64,000 bases of DNA from Microcoleus sp. FACHB-61 (GCA_014695295.1 JACJNY010000046.1:1-64000); one strand, 5' to 3'; positions 36,501 to 45,551 are shown, counted from the first letter of the stretch. Notes: a model not told the origin generated them from the letters alone. Numbers and translations: made by a program.

Positions 36501-36585
36501 ATGTCAGAGCCAGGATACCGGCGTGCAGAAGCGGTCGAGTGCGGTGGTTGAGCAGTTTCATTTTTTGTGCGATCGAATCCTCCAT
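33496..36585 (-). CDS. MASE1-PAS-GAF histidine kinase (1029 aa)
   Basis: The N-terminal 350 residues form a MASE1-like multi-helix membrane sensor (VKAEASPVWPPAGIALAALLLQGRRMWPGIALGS). PAS (about 385-500), GAF (about 505-690), a coiled coil, HisKA (FLHAVSHNLRTPVMGMLIL, intact His) and HATPase (LLTNAIKHNPP, VTDNGVGISAKQ, TGLGLGLYLSKQI) follow. Two segments are unusual: NTNYPLPITNYP near residue 215, encoded by a TAATGGGTAATGGG repeat (35911-35957), and an insert of about 75 residues between N-box and G1. Its HisKA/ATPase half is clearly paralogous to the next gene, pointing to tandem duplication. The likely role is environmental sensing; the ligand is unknown. Confidence 0.93.
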   Translation of the reverse strand: MEDSIAQKMKLLNHRTRPLLHAGILALTYFVTGKLAASMLGLVKAEASPVWPPAGIALAALLLQGRRMWPGIALGSVLLNSTAGIPSAVIVTSAFSVTLQALVGEALLRESGFSTKLDRLRDVVGLVAGAVIGSTFVGSLLGNLGTCIFGWDQWSNFSRNWWTTWLGDGMGILIVTPVLLTLNHAVNSFKFQIKLRIISIFIALFSRQKYQLSNTNYPLPITNYPRTFQVTKNRYNVRSLIVKYSEIALWLTLLLSVSWLVFCSKTKAASALYPLEYLPFPLIVWAALRFQPPGAIFAYSIVSYIAILGAVQGGGPFFAKSDNLKQAVLFLQAFTGTIALVALMLAAAVAERQQALFEVRRTAAALRAREASLANAQRIAQLGNWDLNCTAVAATENFQESSEHGTPNSELRWSDELYRLLGFAPGTVKPTPEVFLQAVHPEDRELVARAQRQAIFDRKPYCINYRIVLADGSERTVCEQSVIQSGAIAATVQDVTERHRAEAALRASSERERLLCEIALRIRNSLDLEEILNTTVAEVRQFFKADRAFIGIVDALGANLASPVYGKVVAESVGGQCRSILGWVLADENHLENLRTFYATNRVRSISDTASVQVSDRVAQFYSDYQIRATLNVPIVLGDELFGILAVNQCSGSRHWQEFEIDLLEKLATQVAIALQQAQLLQQVKALNANLEYQVEERTRQLQQKMHELQESNRLKDLFLHAVSHNLRTPVMGMLILLKNLLNKSPSDSLQDVPVSRSILERIVQASEHQLTMVNALLDAHASEVKGIVLNTVPLHFPSLTSAIVADLEPMLAKNQATLTQEIPADLPQVNADSKPLQRVLENLLTNAIKHNPPGVNITFKAEVIEVEKRLSYEENSQALTSPNNPIARYIANLASPAGDRPRMCETTQKNQETLAKFYLDGSCKMPRYQGQIGNIGSKFPGVTVKMVRCTVTDNGVGISAKQRESLFELYVQDPNSRQLTGLGLGLYLSKQIIKAHGGEIGVESTPGGGSTFWFSLPAVNSDDGSFSI
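35911..35957. repeat. TAATGGG-type repeat translated inside the MASE1 kinase
   Basis: Units TAATTAGTAATGGG, TAATGGG and TAATTAGTATT run in frame within the membrane-sensor part of the kinase gene, encoding NTNYPLPITNYP on the minus strand, between two predicted membrane helices. Confidence 0.75.
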
Positions 36586-37235
36586 TCCTAGTTTTTAATT
36601 TAGGCGGCATTGGGGCGATCGAACTTCCTCCTGACGACTCACCTGACTGGGGGAGTGGGAGAGTGGGGAGAGTGGGGGGGAGAGGTTTCTTCGGTATCCG
36701 GGCAAAAGTGAGATGCTCGCCCTTCCATAATTATCTCAGCTCTCTTCTCTAACAGAGAAGTTTGTGCGATCGCCACATTAGAACCTATCGCTGTTCACTA
36801 TTCACTTTCGAGCCAAAATCTATGAGTGATGGATGGACAAAAACAGGGGTTCTGATTGGTGCAGTGGGATTAATCCTCGCATGGCCACGCCAGAAATCAG
36901 ACAGTGCGTGGGCTTAGACGCAGGTAGCTAACCCTTGAGAAAAATCTGCTCGCTTTACAAGCCACAGTCAGCCCGTCAAACAATAATAACGATCGAGCCA
37001 AGGACAGACAAAGATTATGAAAAATGATAGAGTTTGTCCTTAACATAAATAATTTTTTCTGACAACTAGCCCCCAGCCCATCTTAATTTTGATGACCTCT
37101 GTAAAAAAAAGAGCCAACGCTAAGCAGATTTGCCTATCCAAAAAACTAACTATAGCTTTTGGCTTTTAGGGAGTCGCTAGAGACAGGTTTAGTTGACCCC
37201 CCTCTCCCAATTCTTAACTCTCCCAAAAAACAATT
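36586..37235. other. 650-bp intergenic region with G-rich tract
   Basis: The region holds a G-run tract on the plus strand (36649-36684) with four or more runs of at least three G. An ATG frame of 31 codons at 36822-36917 (MSDGWTKTGVLIGAVGLILA...) has one hydrophobic stretch but no further support. Divergent promoters for the MASE1 kinase and the CHAT protein must lie here. I see no RNA gene. Confidence 0.55.
36649..36684 (+). other. Potential G-quadruplex tract
   Basis: GGGGG, GGG, GGGG and GGGGGGG are separated by short AGT/AGAGT spacers. The pattern meets the usual G3+N1-7 rule for four-run quadruplexes and lies 64 bases upstream of the MASE1 kinase start, on the non-template side of neither gene's coding strand. 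Confidence 0.5.
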
Positions 37236-40200
37236 ATGCTGCCAGATAAATACCAAAAAGTGCATCGCTGTCTCCCTCTGGTGATGGGAGTTGTATTCGC
37301 TACCACCTACAGCATCCCCATCAGCGGCCAACCCAGGATTCCCACACTATCCCAGTCACCAACAACAGAAAAACCCAACCCATCAGGAACGCAGCAACCC
37401 GTGCAAGCATTTGGCGGGCAAATCGCCATGTTTCTGGGGCATGAGGATAGGCTCACCAGTGCCGTATTTAGCCCCGATGGTCGGAAAATCCTCACCGCTA
37501 GTACAGATAAAACCGCCCGCTTGTGGGATATCAAAGGTAATCTCCTGACTGTGTTCCGGGGGCATGAGAAATTAGTCTTCGCTCCAGTATTTAGTCCCGA
37601 TGGCAGCCAAATTCTCACCACCAGTGGGGATAAAACCGCCCGCCTGTGGGATATCCAAGGCAATCTCCTAACCGAGTTCCGGGGGTCTGAGGATCAGCCT
37701 GGTATTAGAAGTGCCGTATTTAGCCCGGATGGTAGCCAAATCCTCACCGTTAGTATGTTTGCGGATAAAGCCGGTATTTGGGATAAACTCGGTTTGTGGG
37801 ATACCAAGGGCAATCTCAAAGCAGAGTTCCAGATCAGAAGTGGCGGATCAGGAGGCTTTCTAAAAGCCGTATTTAGCCCCGATGGTCGCCAAATCCTCAC
37901 CACTGGTTATGATGGAACCGCCCGGTTGTGGGATATCCAAGGCAATCTTCTCAAAGAATTCCAGGGGCATAGGGAGCCTATCCTCAGTGGAGTATTTAGT
38001 CCCGATGGCCGGCAATTTCTGACTGCCAGCCAGGATAAAACTGCCCGCCTGTGGGATACCAACGGTAATCTCCTAACCGAGTTCCAGGGGCATGAAAATC
38101 ATGTCGAAAGTGCAATATTTAGCCCCGATGGTCGCCAAATCCTCACTGCTAGTATAGATGGAACCGCCCGCATTTGGGATACCAAAGGTAATCTCCTGAC
38201 TGTGTTTGGGCAGCATGGAGATTCCGACTGGAGTTCTGTCGAGAGTGTAGCAGGATTTAGCCCCGATGGTCGCCAAATCCTTACCAGTAGTAGGGATGGC
38301 AGCGCTCAAATTTGGGATACCAAAGGCAAGCTGCTGGCACAGTTGCGGGGGCATAACAATAGCGTGGGGGCAGTATTTAGTCCCGATGGCAGGCAAATCC
38401 TCACCCGCAGTTGGGATAAAATCGCCCGCCTGTGGGACGTTTCAGCCGCGATTGCTGCCCAATCCGAGCAAATAGCTGCCAGGGAAACCTTTCAGGAAGG
38501 CGTGTCCAAAAATAACGCTCAACTGGCAATATTTGGAGGACACAATAGTTCTGTCACCAGTGCCGCATTTAGTCCCGATGGGAGGCAAATCCTCACCGCT
38601 AGTTTAGATAAAAAAGCCCGTCTGTGGGATACCAAAGGCAATCTCTTAACCGAGTTCCAGGGGCATGAGGATGGTGTTAGCACAGCAATATTTAGCCCCG
38701 ATGGTCGCCAAATCCTCACCACTGCTTATGATGGAACCACCCGTTTGTGGGATACCAAAGGCAATGCGCTCGCTGTGTTGCGGGGGGTTGGTGAGGCTGT
38801 CACCAGCGCCGTATTTAGCCCCGATGGTAGCCAAATCCTCCCCACCGATTCAGCTTATCCCATCAGCCTGTGGGATACCAAAGGCAACCTCCTCGTTAAG
38901 TTCTGGGGGCCTAAGGAAATGGGAATGGGGTGGATAGTCTATAGTGCGGTATTCAGTCCGGATGGCAGCCAAATCCTCACCGTCAGCTTAGATGGAACCG
39001 CCCGCCTGTGGGATATCAAAGGCAATGTCCTAGTCGAGTTCCAAGGGAGTTCGCTCAGAAGAGCCATATTTAGCCCCGATGGTCGCCAAATCCTTACTGC
39101 CAGTAGTGATGAAACAGCCCGCCTGTGGGATATCAAAGGCAATGTCCTAGTCGAGTTCCGGGGGCATAAGGAGCGGATCGAAAGAGCCATATTTAGTCCC
39201 GACGGGAGCCAAATCCTCACTAGAGATATAAACAACGTCCGCCTGTGGGATATCAAAGGCAATCTATTGGCAGAGTTTCGGGGGCATGAGAAAGGAGTTA
39301 CCAGTGCCGTATTTAGTCCCGATGCTAGTCAAATCCTCACCGCTAGCTATGATGGAACTGCGCGAGTTTGGGATACCAAAGGCAATCTCCTGGCTGCGTT
39401 GCGAGGGCATGACATAGAAAGAGGTGTCCGAAGTGCCGTATTTAGCCCCGATGGTCGTCAAATTCTCACCGCTAGTTCTGATGGCACCGCCCGTCTGTGG
39501 GATTTGTCAGTAGCAATTGCTGCCCAAGCCGAGCAAATAGCTGCCAGAGAAACCTTTCAGGAAAGCGTGTCTAAAAATAACGCTCAACTGGCAGAGTTAC
39601 GGGACGATAAGTATGGAGTCAAGCGTGCCGTATTTAGCCCGGATGGTCGCCAAATTCTCACCACCACCGGTACAACCGTCCGCCTCTGGCATACCAAAGG
39701 CAATCTCTTAGCTGAGTTGCCAGGGGATGAGAATGCGGTCGAGAGTGCAGAATTTAGTCCCGATGGTCGCCAAATCCTCACCGCTACCGATGAAACCGTT
39801 CGCCTGTGGGATAACAAAGGCAATCTCCTAACCGAGTTTCAGGGGCGTGAGCATAGAATCGACAGTGCAGTATTTAGCCCGGATGGTCGTCAAATTCTCA
39901 CCGCTAGTATAGATAAAACCGCTCGGTTGTGGGATACAAAAGGCAATCTCCTGGCTATATTCCAAGGACATGAAAGAAAGGTCAACAGTGCAGTATTTAG
40001 TCCCGATGGTCGCCAAATCCTCACCGCCAGTTTAGATAAAACCGCCCGTCTATGGGATACCAAAGGCAATCTCCTGGCTGTGTTCCGGGGGCATGAGGGA
40101 TTTATCGAGAGTGCCAAATTTAGTCCCAATGGTCGCCAAATTCTGACTGATAGTAGGTATCCTTATGCAACTGCTCGTTTGTGGGATACTAAAGGCAATC

Positions 40201-43040
40201 TCTTGGCCGAGTTCCGGGGTAGGGAGAATGTAGATATAGGCTGGAGTCCGGACTACAGGGCCGTATTTAGCCCCGATGGTAGTCAAATCCTCACTGCCGG
40301 TGGGGATGGAACCGCTCGCCTGTGGGATACCAAAGGTAATCTCAAAGCCGAATTCCAGCGGCATAATTTTAGAGTCAACAGTACCGTATTTAGTCCCGAT
40401 GGCCGGCAAATCATTACTTCTGGTGTTGATAAAACCGTCCGTCTGTGGGATACCAAAGGTAATCTTTTAGCCATATTCCGGGGACATGAGGAAGGGGTCA
40501 ACAGTGCAATATTTAGCCCCGATGGTAGCCAAATTCTCACTGCTAGTGACGATAGAACTGCTCGCCTGTGGAACTTATCAGTTGGAATAAAAGTTTCTGC
40601 TGCTGAAGTAGCATTTATCAATGGGAATCAACTTTCCAGCCAAGGAACCATCGAATCTAGACAACTCGCACTTCAAAAGTTAGAAGAAGCCCTCGCACTC
40701 TATCGCGCGGATCGAAACTACGCCCAAGCTGCACTCACTCTTTTATCAATGGGTAAAATTTACGCCAACTTCGGACAATTTCAATCTGCCCTAGACTCCT
40801 ACAATCAAGCATTACCTTTATCACAACAAGCTGGTGCCAAAGCCGAAGAAGCTACTATTATCAACAGTTTTGGTCAACTTTACACCGATTTAGCTGACCC
40901 CAAAAGCGCCCTGGATTACTATAACCAAGCATTACCCCTATTTTATCAATTAAATGACCAAGCGACAGTCGCCAACACCCTCAACAACATTGGTGATATT
41001 TACGCTGCTACAGGAAACTGGAAAAATGCCCTAGACTCCTACAACAAAGCCCTAGTCATCTCCAGACCCGCAGGTAATTTAGCAGCAGAAGCTACTGCCT
41101 TAACTGGCATTGGTAGCACCTACATCGCTTCAAAAGAATGGTCAACGGCCCTAAATGCCTACAACCAAGCCCTAAACATCTCCCGACACTTAAACGACAA
41201 AGTAAAAGAAACCACAGTCCTCAATCAAATGGGGAAAATACAAGCTGCTTTAGGTCAGAATTCTACCGCACTTGAAAACTATAACCAAGCTTTATCTCTA
41301 TCCCAACAACTCGGTTACAAAACAGAAGAAGCGCACATCCTCTACAATCAAGCCATCTTAAACCGCCAACAAAATAACCTCGCCGCCGCTAAAACACCAA
41401 TCGAAACCGCCATTAATATTATTGAAAACCTCCGCACTCAAATCGCTAGCCAAGAACTGCGGCAGTCTTACTTTGCCCGCAACCAAGATTATTACCAGTT
41501 TTACATCGATTTGTTGATGCAACTGCACCAGAAAAATCCAGATAAAGGTTACGACGCACAAGCCTTTCATGCTAGCGAACGTGCCCGTGCCCGCAGTCTG
41601 CTTGAACTCCTCAGCGAAGCCAGCGCAAATATTCGCCAAGGTGTTGACCCGCAACTGCTAGCACAAGAACAAAATTTGCAACAACAACTCAGTGAGTTTC
41701 AGACTCGCAAATACCAAATTGTCAGCGCTAAATCTACCCAAGAAGCTGTGGATGAAATTCAACAAAAAATCGACACAGTTCTCAAGGAACTCGCTCAAAT
41801 AGAAGCTAAAATTCGCGCCAGCAGTCCTCGTTACGCTGCTCTCAAATATCCCGAACCTCTCAACTTGCAACAAATTCAACAACAGGTAATCGATGACAAT
41901 ACGCTACTTTTAGAATATTCTTTGGGTGAGGAGCGCAGTTATTTGTGGGCGGTGACGAAAACTTCTTTCACCAGTTACGAACTTCCTTCTCGTACCGAGA
42001 TTGAAGCCACGGCTAAGAATTTCCGCGATACTTTAACCAAACCCACCACGAGAACCTCTCCTCAAATGGTTGCCGAATCTGCTGCACTTCTAAGCCAAAT
42101 GATCCTCGCTCCGGTTGCTTCTGAGTTGGGCAACAAGCGCTTGCTAATTGTTGCGGATGGTGCCTTGCAATACATCCCTTTTGGCGCACTTACTCTGGAA
42201 AAATCTGAAGCGCCGCTAATAGTTAAGCATGAAGTTGTTAATCTGCCTTCTGCCTCAACTCTGGCTATTCTGCGGCGGGATATGGCGACTCGTCAACCGG
42301 CTCCAAAGACGATCGCCTTGTTTGCAGATCCAGTTTTTAGCACTAACGATGAACGGCTCAAAGGCACGAGTACATCGCCTGTAACGAAGAATCAAACTGT
42401 TGAAAATCTGCCCCTAGAAGCGCAACAATTACAGAGAGCGGCATCGGATGCCGAAATTTATTGGACTCGCCTACCTTTCACGCGAACAGAAGCTGAGCAA
42501 ATTTTGGCTTTGGTACCCGATGATTTGGAAAAACAAGCGTTTGACTTTACGGCTAATCGCACGACCGCAACCAATCCCGATTTATCTCAATATCGCATTG
42601 TTCATTTCGCTACGCACGGATTTGCTAATAGTAAACATCCAGAATTATCGGGATTGGTACTTTCTTTAGTTGATGAGAAAGGCACTTTCCAAAATGGCTA
42701 CTTGCGACTGAATGATATTTTCAATCTCAATTTACCGGCCGAATTGGTGGTGCTGAGTGCGTGTCAGACGGGTTTGGGAAAAGACATTAAAGGAGAAGGG
42801 TTGGTGGGTTTGACGAGAGGGTTTATGTATGCGGGCGCGCCGCGCGTGGTGGTTTCTCTGTGGAGTGTTGAGGATCAAGTAACTTCTGAGCTGATGACAC
42901 GATTTTACAAAAAAATGCTCCAGGATAAATTGGCGCCTGCTGCGGCACTGCGAGCGGCGCAAATCGAAGTGCTACAGCTTCCAGAATGGCAATCTCCTTA
43001 TTATTGGGCTGCTTTTGGGCTGCAAGGAGAATGGAATTGA
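37236..43040 (+). CDS. Giant WD40 (3 x 8)-TPR-CHAT protease protein (1934 aa)
   Basis: An N-terminal signal-like helix (CLPLVMGVVFATTYSIPISG) precedes 24 WD40 repeats (about residues 65-1125, core AVFSPDGRQILTASxDxTARLWDTKGNLL). They form three sets of eight; sets one and two each end in the same linker (IAAQSEQIAARETFQEGVSK and IAAQAEQIAARETFQESVSK), and the third leads into TPRs through LWNLSVGIKVSAAEVAF. About six TPRs follow (residues 1130-1400). A CHAT domain closes the protein with catalytic His1794 (VHFATHGFANSK) and Cys1843 (VVLSACQTGLG). CHAT proteases act as caspase-like effectors of signalling or defence. It is probably exported or periplasmic. Whole-gene frame is intact. Confidence 0.93.
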   Translation: MLPDKYQKVHRCLPLVMGVVFATTYSIPISGQPRIPTLSQSPTTEKPNPSGTQQPVQAFGGQIAMFLGHEDRLTSAVFSPDGRKILTASTDKTARLWDIKGNLLTVFRGHEKLVFAPVFSPDGSQILTTSGDKTARLWDIQGNLLTEFRGSEDQPGIRSAVFSPDGSQILTVSMFADKAGIWDKLGLWDTKGNLKAEFQIRSGGSGGFLKAVFSPDGRQILTTGYDGTARLWDIQGNLLKEFQGHREPILSGVFSPDGRQFLTASQDKTARLWDTNGNLLTEFQGHENHVESAIFSPDGRQILTASIDGTARIWDTKGNLLTVFGQHGDSDWSSVESVAGFSPDGRQILTSSRDGSAQIWDTKGKLLAQLRGHNNSVGAVFSPDGRQILTRSWDKIARLWDVSAAIAAQSEQIAARETFQEGVSKNNAQLAIFGGHNSSVTSAAFSPDGRQILTASLDKKARLWDTKGNLLTEFQGHEDGVSTAIFSPDGRQILTTAYDGTTRLWDTKGNALAVLRGVGEAVTSAVFSPDGSQILPTDSAYPISLWDTKGNLLVKFWGPKEMGMGWIVYSAVFSPDGSQILTVSLDGTARLWDIKGNVLVEFQGSSLRRAIFSPDGRQILTASSDETARLWDIKGNVLVEFRGHKERIERAIFSPDGSQILTRDINNVRLWDIKGNLLAEFRGHEKGVTSAVFSPDASQILTASYDGTARVWDTKGNLLAALRGHDIERGVRSAVFSPDGRQILTASSDGTARLWDLSVAIAAQAEQIAARETFQESVSKNNAQLAELRDDKYGVKRAVFSPDGRQILTTTGTTVRLWHTKGNLLAELPGDENAVESAEFSPDGRQILTATDETVRLWDNKGNLLTEFQGREHRIDSAVFSPDGRQILTASIDKTARLWDTKGNLLAIFQGHERKVNSAVFSPDGRQILTASLDKTARLWDTKGNLLAVFRGHEGFIESAKFSPNGRQILTDSRYPYATARLWDTKGNLLAEFRGRENVDIGWSPDYRAVFSPDGSQILTAGGDGTARLWDTKGNLKAEFQRHNFRVNSTVFSPDGRQIITSGVDKTVRLWDTKGNLLAIFRGHEEGVNSAIFSPDGSQILTASDDRTARLWNLSVGIKVSAAEVAFINGNQLSSQGTIESRQLALQKLEEALALYRADRNYAQAALTLLSMGKIYANFGQFQSALDSYNQALPLSQQAGAKAEEATIINSFGQLYTDLADPKSALDYYNQALPLFYQLNDQATVANTLNNIGDIYAATGNWKNALDSYNKALVISRPAGNLAAEATALTGIGSTYIASKEWSTALNAYNQALNISRHLNDKVKETTVLNQMGKIQAALGQNSTALENYNQALSLSQQLGYKTEEAHILYNQAILNRQQNNLAAAKTPIETAINIIENLRTQIASQELRQSYFARNQDYYQFYIDLLMQLHQKNPDKGYDAQAFHASERARARSLLELLSEASANIRQGVDPQLLAQEQNLQQQLSEFQTRKYQIVSAKSTQEAVDEIQQKIDTVLKELAQIEAKIRASSPRYAALKYPEPLNLQQIQQQVIDDNTLLLEYSLGEERSYLWAVTKTSFTSYELPSRTEIEATAKNFRDTLTKPTTRTSPQMVAESAALLSQMILAPVASELGNKRLLIVADGALQYIPFGALTLEKSEAPLIVKHEVVNLPSASTLAILRRDMATRQPAPKTIALFADPVFSTNDERLKGTSTSPVTKNQTVENLPLEAQQLQRAASDAEIYWTRLPFTRTEAEQILALVPDDLEKQAFDFTANRTTATNPDLSQYRIVHFATHGFANSKHPELSGLVLSLVDEKGTFQNGYLRLNDIFNLNLPAELVVLSACQTGLGKDIKGEGLVGLTRGFMYAGAPRVVVSLWSVEDQVTSELMTRFYKKMLQDKLAPAAALRAAQIEVLQLPEWQSPYYWAAFGLQGEWN

Positions 43041-43518
43041 GTGCGCCACTGCGTGGGTATGTCGGTTTTTGTCGGAGTTTTTTCCCTTGGTTTTTTGAAC
43101 CATTCTAGGCTGGTAAAAATCACTTTCTGGCAGCCTCTAGTTAGGGCTTGCTGAATAATCGATCGCTTTCTCAATAACAGGAGCGATCGATATATAGCAA
43201 TCCTCGCATCATTGGTGAATTTCTTACTCCCGAGCGAGCGGCTTCGGGGAGGGTTGGGGTGGGGTAAAAAATTTACCACTCCTGCAAGGATTGCTATATA
43301 TCGTTTCCGGTTGCACTTCTTATGATACCGAGGACACCGCGAGTGCCCCGTGTCCCTACCCCGATTAATTATAGGGACTTAGGCATTGCCGTGTCGTGGC
43401 TGTGGGTAATATTAATTATTTCGATGCAACCTGAGTTGATATTATTGGCTAGTGGCAGGACAAGGGAAGATTGGGGCATTTTTCATCTTCCCTCTTGAGA
43501 CTGATGACTGATGACTTC
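43041..43518. other. 478-bp intergenic region carrying a MITE-like element
   Basis: Besides the 116-bp palindromic element (43188-43303), the region contains only unique DNA and the CTTCC-type sequences near 43470-43500. Both flanking genes converge on it. I see no gene. Confidence 0.6.
43188..43303. mobile_element. 116-bp MITE-like element with 17-bp perfect terminal inverted repeats
   Basis: CGATATATAGCAATCCT (43188-43204) and its exact complement (43287-43303) bound the unit. Inside, GTGAATTTCTTAC and a GGTAAAAAATTTACC palindrome give further pairing, and 43246-43264 is GGGGAGGGTTGGGGTGGGG, a tight G-quadruplex motif. Non-autonomous, it would be mobilised by an unlinked transposase. No target duplication could be confirmed. 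Confidence 0.65.
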
Positions 43519-45150
43519 CTAAAATCCAAAACTCCGCTTGCCATCCGGCTTAACAGTAAGCCAATTGGTCTTTGCCATTGCCAGTTGTTCCTCAGAAACT
43601 GTAGCGTTGGTAAGATTCGCCCCGCACAAATTTGCTCCCCGCAAATTCGCCTTAATCAAATAAGCCCCCGTCAAGTCAGCACCTCGGAAATCCGCTCCTT
43701 CAAAATTGGCAGTGCTGCAATAAGCATCAGTCAAGTTAGCATCTCGCAAATTCGCCTTAATTAGCCTCGCGTGACCCAAATTCGCCCCCGACAAATCCGC
43801 TGCTTGCAAATTTGTTTTCACCAACCTAGCCTGATAAAAATTCCCCCCCGCTAACTGCAATTTTTGCAGTTGCAGGCCAGACAGTTCGCAGTCAGCAAAA
43901 TCGCGCTTGCCTTTAAAATATGCCGCTCGCAAGCTGTTGGTGTCCCACTTAACAACAGCTTTTGTTACCTTTGGCGCTGCTAAATTGCCGCTGGAAGGTC
44001 CAAGCGTTCCGAAAGTTCTGCCGGACTCAGCCAGAGTTCGGGAAACTCTCGGCTGCATCCCCGTGTTCCCGGATTGGGTGAAGGAACTTCTACCAGTGCG
44101 GCTTTGGTTCGATCGTAAATCTGGATTGATTTTGCTCTGAGGCGGTGACCACGAAGAACCCTCGTCATTAAATATGGTCGGTTCTTCAACAGTACGAGAA
44201 GAGCCGTTGAATTGAGTTGCCAAGCCCTCGGCAAGAGTTGGGTCTTCAAATTCGCCGGAGAGAGCTCTGAGGACATCTGCTGCCGATTGGAAGCGGTGGC
44301 CAACCATCGGCTTGAGCATTTTTTCGAGAATCCGCGCAAAATATGCGCTCACCTGAACGTGGGGCTGCCAAACAATTTCGCCGGTTACTCCATCAAAATC
44401 TAAATCCTTGGGCGACTTTCCTGTGAGCAAGTACAAGCAAGTCATGCCCACGGCGTAGATGTCGCTGGCAAATATCGGCCGCAGCGCCATTTGTTCCGGG
44501 GGAGCAAAACTAAATGTGCCGACAGAAAATTTCGTGTTGGCGCTTTGGTCGGCGGGGTCTAATAATATTGTTTGGCTAACTTGGTCTTTTACCGCTCCGA
44601 AATCAATCAAAACTAAGTGGCTGTCTTGAACTCGGCGAATAATATTTGCCGGTTTGATGTCTCGGTGAATTACTCCTTGGCTGTGGATATATTGCACTAC
44701 TGGCAGAATTTCTAATAGAAAATTTTTAACGTCTGATTCGTTGAAACGGCCTGAGTGCTTGACTTCTTGTTTCAAAGTCGAGCCTTTAACATACTCTTGA
44801 ACTAAGTAAAATTGCTGTTCCGTTTCAAAATAGTCTAGCAGCCTCGGTACTTGCGGGTGGTCGCCCAGTTGGCCGAGGGTTTTCGCCTCTCGCTTGAATA
44901 ATTCCCGCGCCATTTCTAAAACTCGCGGCGACGAACTACTGGGTCGCAGTTGCTTGACCACGCAACTGGGTTGACCGGGCAATGAGATGTCTTTTGCCAG
45001 AAATGTAGCTCCAAAACCTCCTTGTCCTAACGGTTCAATGACGCGGTAGCGAGCGCGCAGCAATAACCGCGCACCGCACGTCTGACACTGGAGAATAGAG
45101 TCAGCAGGGTTTTGAGGATGTGGACAGCCCGGATTTACGCAGTAGCTCAT
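43519..45150 (-). CDS. Ser/Thr protein kinase with zinc ribbon and pentapeptide repeats
   Basis: The 543-aa protein starts with a zinc ribbon (Cys4, Cys9, Cys22, Cys25: MSYCVNPGCPHPQNPADS...CQTCG). A complete Hanks-type kinase domain (residues 35-305) follows: glycine loop LGQGGFGATF, Lys66 (CVVKQL), HRDIKPANI (His162-Asp164) and DFGAVK (183). Residues 310-420 are a Ser/Asn-rich linker, and the C-terminus (about 425-525) is a pentapeptide-repeat beta-helix (LSGANLGHARLIKANLRDANL). This domain combination is typical of cyanobacterial SpkB-type kinases. It should phosphorylate Ser/Thr on target proteins; the target is unknown. Confidence 0.95.
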   Translation of the reverse strand: MSYCVNPGCPHPQNPADSILQCQTCGARLLLRARYRVIEPLGQGGFGATFLAKDISLPGQPSCVVKQLRPSSSSPRVLEMARELFKREAKTLGQLGDHPQVPRLLDYFETEQQFYLVQEYVKGSTLKQEVKHSGRFNESDVKNFLLEILPVVQYIHSQGVIHRDIKPANIIRRVQDSHLVLIDFGAVKDQVSQTILLDPADQSANTKFSVGTFSFAPPEQMALRPIFASDIYAVGMTCLYLLTGKSPKDLDFDGVTGEIVWQPHVQVSAYFARILEKMLKPMVGHRFQSAADVLRALSGEFEDPTLAEGLATQFNGSSRTVEEPTIFNDEGSSWSPPQSKINPDLRSNQSRTGRSSFTQSGNTGMQPRVSRTLAESGRTFGTLGPSSGNLAAPKVTKAVVKWDTNSLRAAYFKGKRDFADCELSGLQLQKLQLAGGNFYQARLVKTNLQAADLSGANLGHARLIKANLRDANLTDAYCSTANFEGADFRGADLTGAYLIKANLRGANLCGANLTNATVSEEQLAMAKTNWLTVKPDGKRSFGF

Positions 45151-45551
45151 GTTGATTGAGTTTGCCTATGTTTTTCTGATTTTGCCAGCGTCGCTCGACT
45201 GCACAAATTGCCTGTTCCTGCTTCTGGTAGAAATACTGATCTATCAGTTGCCGGGGGCGGTGCGTCCGGTTGCGAATTGGAATTGAACCTAAGTCTTTTA
45301 GGCAGATATCTTTTCCCTATTTTGATTATCTCGCTGCTGTGAGTTTTTTCCGTTGATTATCCTTGAAGATAGTTTAAAGACTTGCTAAAGTTGTCCTTTT
45401 TTGTGTACAGTCTTCCTAAACTTAGGTGCTTTTTGCATTGTTAGATGTCTCTAGCATACCTCATTCTCTGAATGAGAATGTTACTCATGCCCCAGCAGCC
45501 ATCGACCTTTGGGCAGATAACTCGTTTTTGCTTATGTCTACCATAAAAGTA

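Noticed and set aside
36822..36917. 31-codon frame with one hydrophobic stretch (MSDGWTKTGVLIGAVGLILA)
   Set aside because: No ribosome binding site of note, no neighbour to support it, and one short hydrophobic run is expected by chance; kept only as a remark.
37307..40621. Minus-strand and shifted open frames within the CHAT/WD40 gene
   Set aside because: They repeat with the WD40 period and carry no independent domain; they are artefacts of biased codon use.
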